From an uncultured Clostridia bacterium (GTDB lineage: Bacteria > Bacillota > Clostridia > Oscillospirales > Acutalibacteraceae), in contig CALFTO010000021.1 in assembly GCA_937916195.1 (NCBI GenBank), positions 1-9,937 of the forward strand: DNA of 9,937 nt, in the 5' to 3' direction. Within the stretch, counting starts at the first letter, position 1, and every line of letters starts with the position of its first letter. Of this stretch, positions 5,355-9,937 are shown one piece after another. A program made the position numbers and the translations under genes. The notes under the pieces are model-generated. The model did not search any database. It worked only from the letters and a program-made list of their open reading frames with translations, and had not been told where the DNA came from.

Positions 5355-8042
5355 TTAGATTTCGTCATAAGAAAGTGATTTTGACATAATCTTTAAATCA
5401 GAAGTGTTTTCTGTAAGTGTTACTTCGCTGTTTTCAAGGGCGGTGCAATATTCGTCGCCGTTATAAACTGAACAAGCCAAATCTCTGTTTACATAAAGCT
5501 TGACAAGTCCGTTAGGCTCGCAGACAACGGCAAGCTTATCACCATTTTTAAGGGCAATATCTCCCCTGCTTGTTTTATCACCAAAACGGATTACGCCATA
5601 GCCCTCACGACTGCTTACATTAATCATATCACCGATTGAGAACAATACGCCGTCCTCTGCGGTGTTAAGATTACATTGAACTGTGAAATCTCTGCCACAG
5701 GGGATTTTATTGTCTGCGCAGATAAAATCAGCATAATTGTTACCGCTGAACTGTGCATCGATCATATCACCAAAGATATTTTTAACTGTGAGTGAAACAA
5801 ATGCTTTTTCAACATTTTCAGCGAAAGTAATTTTAAGTGTGCTGTAATCCTCTAAAAGCTCTGTTTTGCTGATTTGAACATCGGATGAAATTGCGTTTTC
5901 GTCAACAACAATTCTGTCGTTAAAGAAAAGTAACAAATCGTTAGCACTGTCAAATCTGCCGTAGATAAGCTGAGGAAGTTTTTCTTCTGCACAAGAGAAT
6001 TTCATAATCATTGCTTCAAGAGGAGCAAGATTAACGGTTATTGTGTCACCGAAATTATATGTTTTGCCCTCGGTTTGCTTGCCATAGGGATAAACAAAGG
6101 CTACACGCATATCTTTTGCATTTTCGTTAACGCCGATATTTTCATCAAGAGTAACGGTAATACTCTGAGGGCGGTTTGCGGGGTTGCGGAGTGATACAAT
6201 TCCCTTATTTTCACTCCAACAGGAATAACCATATGCTTCTCCGTTAGCGGGACAACCGCCGATAAACTGTGAAGTTTTAAGTGATTCATAGTCATTACGG
6301 ATAAAGCGAAGTGCATCGGCATTAATACGCCATTTTGCCTTATTAAACATATTATATGAATAATAAAGCTCCCAAAATGCAGTACCGCGTGTTGCCATCA
6401 TAAGCATATACTTACGATATTCTTCATCTGTCATAGAGATTTTTGCGGTATTGCCATAAATGGGGTCGTGGTTATAAAGAAATTCTTGCGGGAACTGATA
6501 ATTTCTTGTAACGCTGAAGTCGTAATAGCAATTATCACGATAAGTGAGAGTTCTGTCAACGTCCTTATCGCTCAAATTCTCGCCCTTTTTAGTTTTATCT
6601 ATAAAGCCGATGTCCTCACTATTCTGAATCCACAAGCTGTCTGACCACTGCAAGAACCAAGGGCTTGGTGTGGAATAACTTGTCTGATTTATCCACATAT
6701 CCTTGCCCACAGTTTCACGGCTTAAACGAATTTTCTTGAAAATATTAATCCAATTTTCCCACATTTCAGTATATTGATACATACCGTTATATCCGCCTGT
6801 CATATGGCCGTGTTTTTTGCTTGGGCAGGCAGTGAGAAGAAAACCGTCAAGCTTCCAATAGTTAATATCGAATTTTTTAGTGTAATCAAGATAATAATCT
6901 GTGATATTTTTAATATAAGCATGAGAAGAAACGCATACATCTTTTGCAGCTTTGTTATATCCGCCCTTGCCTGCTTTTTCCATTCTCTTGCCGAAAGGAC
7001 CGGTTTCGTCATTATAACCGCCACGAGGACCGTTCCAAAGCCCGAATTCTGATGAGAATTTCTTTGCAAGTGCTACTGCGGGATAAAGCTCATTGGGGAA
7101 TTTTTGGTTGAAAGTCCAGAAATCTGCTTTCCAATCAACAAAACCGTCATCCACAACATAAGAATCAAGGGGTGGAACGAGAGTTTGTGAAAGTCCTTTT
7201 TCAATTTCTTTGAAGGATTTACTGATATTTTCGTCAGTAATATCGTGCATATGGTCATACCACGAGTTATATTGGAAACGAGGCTGAACGGGACGTGAAA
7301 TCTCGCGAATATATGTTAAGAAATCTTCGCGGATTACACGCTCATCAAGGGTTCTTGCCGCACCAACAACAGTATTCCATGTACGGAAAGTATGACCACA
7401 GTTAAGGTTTAATTCATCAAAACGCTTACCGCTGAAATAACGGATATAGCCTACATTATCACGAATTTTTGTTTCAGTAAGTGGAAATTCAGAGCCGAAG
7501 AACATTCCGTTCATATAAAACGGCTGACCAAGTGAGGCATGATAAGCACTGATATGTGCTTTTTCGATATCACCAATTGTCCACATCTGCTCAAGATTAT
7601 CAACACAGATGTGCTCGCAATCAATATAATCAATAGTAACCAAATGCTGACGGTCGGGGTCTACCATCATTTCAATATTTTTGTGCATATAATGCTTATC
7701 GTCTTCAATTTCCACATTCATTATAAATGTAATTCTTGCGCCGTTATATGTATAGGGCTCAAAAACGAACTCGACACGACGTTTAAGCACATTTACGCTC
7801 TGCACTTTAAGGTCGTTTGATGAGAGAAAGTCTGTGGCATATCCAAAGAATTTCTTTCTGCGGAAGCCAATGAAAAATTCAGCAGAAAACTTTTTGAATT
7901 TAAGTGATTTTCCATCGTCTATACGCTTATTTATGATTTCGGTGGTTGTGAGGCGGTTATCCGCTGTAGAAAAGCGTCTTTCAATATAATCATTACCAAT
8001 GATAGCGGTATCATTTTCAAAATAAACATAAGCTTGTGACAT
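5355..8042 (-). CDS. GH36/melibiase-like glycosidase with LamG-like C-terminus
   Basis: An 895-residue protein. An N-terminal beta-sandwich (about 1-250) leads into a TIM barrel starting at QYNSWYDHM (257-265). It carries YVVDDGFVDW (295-304) and NYWKLDG (394-400), which match the DDGW and K-x-D motifs of clan GH-D alpha-galactosidases and make D399 the likely nucleophile. D468 (QWSDSLW) or D477 (NSEDIGF) is the candidate acid/base. A small beta-domain (about 610-685) and a further region to 895 follow. Residues 783-860 resemble a LamG/concanavalin-like fold ending KLYVNRDLACSVYN. No signal peptide is seen. The ATG at 8042 lies two bases from the preceding stop, with GAGGT just upstream. Alpha-galactosidase or alpha-GalNAc activity is possible, but the substrate is unproven. 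Confidence 0.75.
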   Translation of the reverse strand: MSQAYVYFENDTAIIGNDYIERRFSTADNRLTTTEIINKRIDDGKSLKFKKFSAEFFIGFRRKKFFGYATDFLSSNDLKVQSVNVLKRRVEFVFEPYTYNGARITFIMNVEIEDDKHYMHKNIEMMVDPDRQHLVTIDYIDCEHICVDNLEQMWTIGDIEKAHISAYHASLGQPFYMNGMFFGSEFPLTETKIRDNVGYIRYFSGKRFDELNLNCGHTFRTWNTVVGAARTLDERVIREDFLTYIREISRPVQPRFQYNSWYDHMHDITDENISKSFKEIEKGLSQTLVPPLDSYVVDDGFVDWKADFWTFNQKFPNELYPAVALAKKFSSEFGLWNGPRGGYNDETGPFGKRMEKAGKGGYNKAAKDVCVSSHAYIKNITDYYLDYTKKFDINYWKLDGFLLTACPSKKHGHMTGGYNGMYQYTEMWENWINIFKKIRLSRETVGKDMWINQTSYSTPSPWFLQWSDSLWIQNSEDIGFIDKTKKGENLSDKDVDRTLTYRDNCYYDFSVTRNYQFPQEFLYNHDPIYGNTAKISMTDEEYRKYMLMMATRGTAFWELYYSYNMFNKAKWRINADALRFIRNDYESLKTSQFIGGCPANGEAYGYSCWSENKGIVSLRNPANRPQSITVTLDENIGVNENAKDMRVAFVYPYGKQTEGKTYNFGDTITVNLAPLEAMIMKFSCAEEKLPQLIYGRFDSANDLLLFFNDRIVVDENAISSDVQISKTELLEDYSTLKITFAENVEKAFVSLTVKNIFGDMIDAQFSGNNYADFICADNKIPCGRDFTVQCNLNTAEDGVLFSIGDMINVSSREGYGVIRFGDKTSRGDIALKNGDKLAVVCEPNGLVKLYVNRDLACSVYNGDEYCTALENSEVTLTENTSDLKIMSKSLSYDEI

Positions 8043-8044
8043 AT

Positions 8045-8482
8045 TTATTCTACCTCACCAAATAATATTTTTTCTGTGGCTTTTGCCGCATCTTCTACAA
8101 TCTTAACGCAAGGACGCTTTTTATAATATTCTGCTGTGCGGGCTTCGGGTACACTTGAATTTTCAGGCTTTGAAAGTCCCAACAATTCTTTGCACACAAT
8201 TGACGGATTGGTTTTCTTGAATTCGTCAGCGATAAGACGAACTTTTTCATAGACTTCGCCCTTATCGAGTTCGGGGTATTTAAGACCTACCACCATTGAG
8301 GCTCCGCTTATAGCCCCGCAGACCTCTCGCATTCTTCCTACTCCCCCACCGAGACCAACGGATATGGCAAGTGCCATATCTTCGGTAAGTCCCAAATCGG
8401 TTGCGAAAGCTACAAAAACTGCCTGCGAGCAATTTTTACCCGACATAAAGAGCTCGACTGCCCGTTCTGAATACTTTGACAA
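8045..8482 (-). CDS. CGAxxG-motif four-Cys redox protein (C_GCAxxG_C_C family)
   Basis: A protein of about 145 residues with the family's four spaced cysteines. Counted from the TTG start they are C18 (NCSQAV), C55 in VCGAISG, C97 (VCKELLG) and C125 (PCVKIVEDAA). The family is described as putative redox-active or metal-binding and is of unknown reaction. I chose the TTG at 8482, although a GTG at 8491 would add three residues. GGGTGA (8493-8488) is well placed for the TTG but overlaps the GTG, and relatives typically begin MS-x-x-S-E-x-A-V. It is first in the operon, directly behind the promoter, and is separated by only two bases from the GH36-like gene. The pairing with sugar hydrolases is unusual and may be functional or accidental. 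Confidence 0.82.
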   Translation of the reverse strand: MSKYSERAVELFMSGKNCSQAVFVAFATDLGLTEDMALAISVGLGGGVGRMREVCGAISGASMVVGLKYPELDKGEVYEKVRLIADEFKKTNPSIVCKELLGLSKPENSSVPEARTAEYYKKRPCVKIVEDAAKATEKILFGEVE

Positions 8483-8513
8483 AATAATCACCCAAAAATT
8501 ATATATTTATTAA

Positions 8514-8542
8514 ATTTTATCACACATTGTGTTTTGTTGCAA
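8514..8542 (-). promoter_or_regulatory. Promoter of the redox protein/glycosidase operon
   Basis: On the minus strand TTGCAA (8542-8537) and TAAAAT (8519-8514) are 17 bases apart. This gives a start near 8507 and a leader of about 25 bases to the TTG codon. The -35 begins directly after the T-run of the preceding terminator. The spacer holds ACACA-T-TGTGT (8522-8532), a small dyad that could be an operator half-site pair. Confidence 0.65.
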
Positions 8543-8570
8543 TAAAAAAGCAGTAGAATTCTACTGCTTT
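8541..8570 (-). terminator. Terminator of the lipoprotein gene
   Basis: A perfect 24-base palindrome (8547-8570, AAAGCAGTAG stem with an AATT loop) is followed on the minus strand by a T-run. It lies ten bases after the lipoprotein stop codon. Confidence 0.9.
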
Positions 8571-8579
8571 AACGTGATT

Positions 8580-9245
8580 TTATTCGGGCAATCGTTTATT
8601 TGCTTTTAGATTAGGTAGTTCAGGAATAAAATACTCTTTTGTAAGCGTAATTAATATTTTTGCCTCAACAAAACTAACACCATCATTATCTAACCCATTC
8701 TTACTTGCTTTGACTACTGTATTAGTTTCTTCATTAACGTCATACACGTATTTCAACTCAGTATATGTCATAACAAGGTCGCCATTGGCATCTTTTTTGC
8801 CTGAAAATTCAAGGACGGTTGCACTCGGAAACTCCGCATTAACTTTAACTAATGCCACAAGATTTTCTTTATTTGAGCCATATTTGTCAGATACAGCAAC
8901 GATATATTTGTTGTTTGGATTATCAGTAAAGAACACTTCAGCATTACTGTTTTCAATTTTTTCCATATCTTCATCACTAATCAACGGATTACTCTGATTC
9001 TTTTTAGTTGTAGTTGTTGTATCTTCATTACTGCTAAATGTTTGTTTTTCAGTTTGCTTTTCAGTGGTTGTTTCTGTAGTTTTCTTAACTTCAGTGGTTG
9101 TTTCTGTAGTTATTGTGGTAGACTCAACTGTATTTGTTGTATTGGATGTAGTTGTTGTACTTTCTTCGTCATTTTTTTCAGAACAACCTACAAAAATAAA
9201 GCAAAATACTAAAAAAATAGATAAAGATAATATAATTTTTTTCAT
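8580..9245 (-). CDS. Thr-rich hypothetical lipoprotein
   Basis: A 221-residue protein with a type II signal peptide: two Lys, a hydrophobic core at residues 4-19 and the lipobox FVGC with C21 as the lipidated residue. Residues 29-81 are a Thr/Glu/Lys low-complexity linker, typical of spacers that hold a domain away from the membrane or wall. Residues about 90-221 form a compact globular domain (near its start NNKYIVAVSDKYG, ending in a KEYFIPELP helix) that I cannot assign. The ATG at 9245 has AAGGAG eight bases upstream. No promoter is visible between it and the small peptide gene, so it probably depends on readthrough of the hairpin at 9262-9287. It ends in a strong terminator. Confidence 0.85.
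   Translation of the reverse strand: MKKIILSLSIFLVFCFIFVGCSEKNDEESTTTTSNTTNTVESTTITTETTTEVKKTTETTTEKQTEKQTFSSNEDTTTTTKKNQSNPLISDEDMEKIENSNAEVFFTDNPNNKYIVAVSDKYGSNKENLVALVKVNAEFPSATVLEFSGKKDANGDLVMTYTELKYVYDVNEETNTVVKASKNGLDNDGVSFVEAKILITLTKEYFIPELPNLKANKRLPE
9061..9111 (-). repeat. Internal 30-bp duplication in the Thr-rich linker
   Basis: The 21-base stretch at 9061-9081 recurs exactly at 9091-9111, a 30-base (10-codon) period inside the lipoprotein linker. It indicates length change of the linker by slippage or unequal recombination without loss of frame. Confidence 0.8.
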
Positions 9246-9261
9246 AAATATATCTCCTTAT

Positions 9262-9287
9262 AAAAAAAAGGTGTGACGAGCACACCT
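9262..9287 (-). terminator. Terminator or attenuator after the small peptide gene
   Basis: AGGTGTG (9269-9275) pairs with CACACCT (9281-9287) over a 5-base loop, with seven T residues following on the minus strand (9268-9262). It lies between the peptide stop and the lipoprotein's ribosome-binding site (9259-9254). The 7-bp stem is only moderately strong, which suits partial termination. Confidence 0.85.
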
Positions 9288-9306
9288 GATTTTTAATTAC
9301 ATAAAA

Positions 9307-9414
9307 TTAGCCAAGAAGACCACCAAGGAGACCTGTGATTGTAGCAATAATGCCTTCAACATCAACGCCACCAAGTAATCCCATAATCATTTCAAGAATG
9401 CCTGCGAAATCCAT
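9307..9414 (-). CDS. 35-residue acidic, Gly/Leu-rich hydrophobic peptide
   Basis: A small gene with complete expression signals: AAAGGAGGTG (9430-9421) six bases before the ATG at 9414, a consensus promoter upstream, and TAA at 9307-9309 followed by a terminator. The peptide starts MDFAGILEMIMGLLGG and ends ITGLLGGLLG. It has two GLLGG motifs 16 residues apart and four acidic residues (D2, E8, D18, E20). It has no Lys, Arg, Cys or signal-peptide cleavage site. It could be a membrane-seeking amphipathic peptide, loosely like acidic phenol-soluble modulins of staphylococci, a leaderless bacteriocin, or a small membrane-protein regulator. I know of no matching family. The codons are well used and the frame is clean, so I regard it as real. 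Confidence 0.8.
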   Translation of the reverse strand: MDFAGILEMIMGLLGGVDVEGIIATITGLLGGLLG

Positions 9415-9448
9415 CCTGTGCACCTCCTTTAATCATTTTTATGCGTAC

Positions 9449-9477
9449 ATAATAGCACTAGTTACGAATAATTTCAA
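9449..9477 (-). promoter_or_regulatory. Promoter of the small peptide gene
   Basis: On the minus strand TTGAAA (9477-9472) and TATTAT (9454-9449) are separated by 17 bases, close to the sigma-A consensus. The expected start near 9442 leaves a leader of about 28 bases holding a near-perfect Shine-Dalgarno. A/T-rich sequence upstream (9481-9567) could act as an UP element. High expression is likely. Confidence 0.7.
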
Positions 9478-9490
9478 CACTTTTTATCGA

Positions 9491-9550
9491 AAATGTTGAA
9501 CAAATATTTTGTTGATAATTTGTTAACAATCAACAAATTATTGTGTTAAT
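9491..9550. promoter_or_regulatory. A/T-rich cluster of dyads upstream of the peptide promoter
   Basis: TTTGTTGAT (9508-9516) faces ATCAACAAA (9529-9537), and TTGTTAACAA (9520-9529) is a perfect 10-base palindrome overlapping it. GTTGAACAAAT (9495-9505) and ATTGTGTTAA (9540-9549) are related variants. The cluster sits 14 to 73 bases upstream of the -35, where a regulator could bind. It may also be plain A/T-rich intergenic DNA. Confidence 0.35.
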
Positions 9551-9560
9551 TATATTAGCA

Positions 9561-9593
9561 AAAATATAACCCCACTCCTGCGAGAGTGGGGTT
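9561..9593 (-). terminator. Terminator of rplL
   Basis: AACCCCACTC (9568-9577) pairs with GAGTGGGGTT (9584-9593) over a 6-base loop, followed on the minus strand by ATATTTTT. It ends transcription 18 bases after the rplL stop. Confidence 0.9.
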
Positions 9594-9611
9594 AATTTAA
9601 TAATTCTTAAA

Positions 9612-9937
9612 TTATTTAAGAGTAACTTTAGCGCCAACTTCTTCAAGCTTAGCTTTGATGCTCTCTGCATCTTCCTTAGAAGCTGCTTCCTTAAGTACCT
9701 TGGGAGCGCCGTCAACAACAGCCTTTGCTTCTGCAAGACCAAGACCTGTAACTTCACGAACTGCCTTGATAACCTTAATCTTTTCTGCGCCAACTTCTGT
9801 AAGTTCAACGTCGAATTCTGTCTTCTCTGCTGCTGCTTCTGCGCCGCCTGCTGCGGGAGCTGCTACTGCAACTGCTGCTGCAGCTGATACGCCAAATTCT
9901 TCTTCTACTGCTTTAACGAGCTCTGAAAGCTCAAGAA
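9612..9937 (-). CDS. rplL: 50S ribosomal protein L7/L12, 3' part
   Basis: The window holds the last 108 codons. The missing start would add about 15 residues, giving the usual length near 122. Visible are the end of the dimerising N-terminal domain (LELSELVKAVEEEFGVSAAA), the Ala/Gly-rich hinge, and the C-terminal factor-binding domain with EKIKVIKAVREVTGLGLAEA and VVDGAPKVLKE, ending VGAKVTLK before TAA (9612-9614). L7/L12 forms the ribosomal stalk that recruits and stimulates translation GTPases. Codon use is strongly biased, as expected of a very highly expressed gene. A terminator follows directly, so rpoB is not cotranscribed within this window. Confidence 0.95.
   Translation of the reverse strand, partial: LELSELVKAVEEEFGVSAAAAVAVAAPAAGGAEAAAEKTEFDVELTEVGAEKIKVIKAVREVTGLGLAEAKAVVDGAPKVLKEAASKEDAESIKAKLEEVGAKVTLK

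Noticed and set aside
6101..7258. Several 60-92 codon ORFs in other frames of the GH36-like gene
   Set aside because: They are shadow frames, and the main frame is continuous with conserved catalytic motifs.
9530..9808. 92-codon minus-strand Leu/Lys-rich ORF
   Set aside because: It is a shifted frame of rplL running through the rplL terminator. The true L7/L12 frame ends at 9612.

Overview
The window looks like chromosomal DNA of a low-to-moderate-GC anaerobic Firmicute, most likely a gut-type Clostridia (Oscillospiraceae/Ruminococcaceae-like). Evidence: strong AAGGAG-type Shine-Dalgarno sites, A/T-rich spacers with TTGnnn-17-TAnnAT promoters, compact hairpin+T-run terminators, a CGAxxG-type four-Cys redox protein, cytoplasmic glycosidases, and many short structured dispersed repeats of the kind I associate with such genomes. 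No taxonomic marker except a partial rplL is present, so the placement is an inference.

Layout. 1-1180 is a repeat-rich, decayed region. It holds a possible 3' gene remnant (25-150), five copies of a CACAG...CTGTG repeat (four forward, one inverted), a cluster of 11-bp direct repeats and inverted repeats that resembles an attachment region (291-543), one intact small zinc-ribbon gene (675-965) and the 3' remnant of the gene that once preceded it (979-1074). 1182-2099 is an aromatic-acid-exporter-like/FUSC membrane protein with its own promoter. 2155-2200 is a second structured repeat. 2268-2306 is a 12-codon leader-like ORF, followed by a small hypothetical gene on the plus strand (2364-2756) that ends in a bidirectional terminator. 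2811-2953 is a composite multi-hairpin repeat.

2970-8482 is a tight three-gene operon on the minus strand, read in this order: CGAxxG-type Cys-rich redox protein, 895-residue GH36/melibiase-like protein with a LamG-like C-terminus, then a 790-residue GH31 glycosidase. A consensus promoter (8514-8542) lies directly downstream of the preceding gene's terminator. Neither glycosidase has a signal peptide, so the pair probably processes an imported alpha-linked sugar in the cytoplasm. The substrate cannot be read from sequence.

8580-9245 is a Thr-rich lipoprotein. Upstream of it is a 35-codon gene (9307-9414) with near-perfect promoter, ribosome-binding site and terminator. It encodes an acidic, Gly/Leu-rich, very hydrophobic peptide. 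No promoter is evident for the lipoprotein, so it is probably expressed by readthrough of the peptide's terminator. The right edge is the 3' part of rplL (ribosomal protein L7/L12), followed by its terminator rather than by rpoB.

The two items most likely to be undescribed are the peptide/lipoprotein unit and the redox-protein/GH36-like/GH31 operon. The decayed, possibly att-bearing region at the left is the third.
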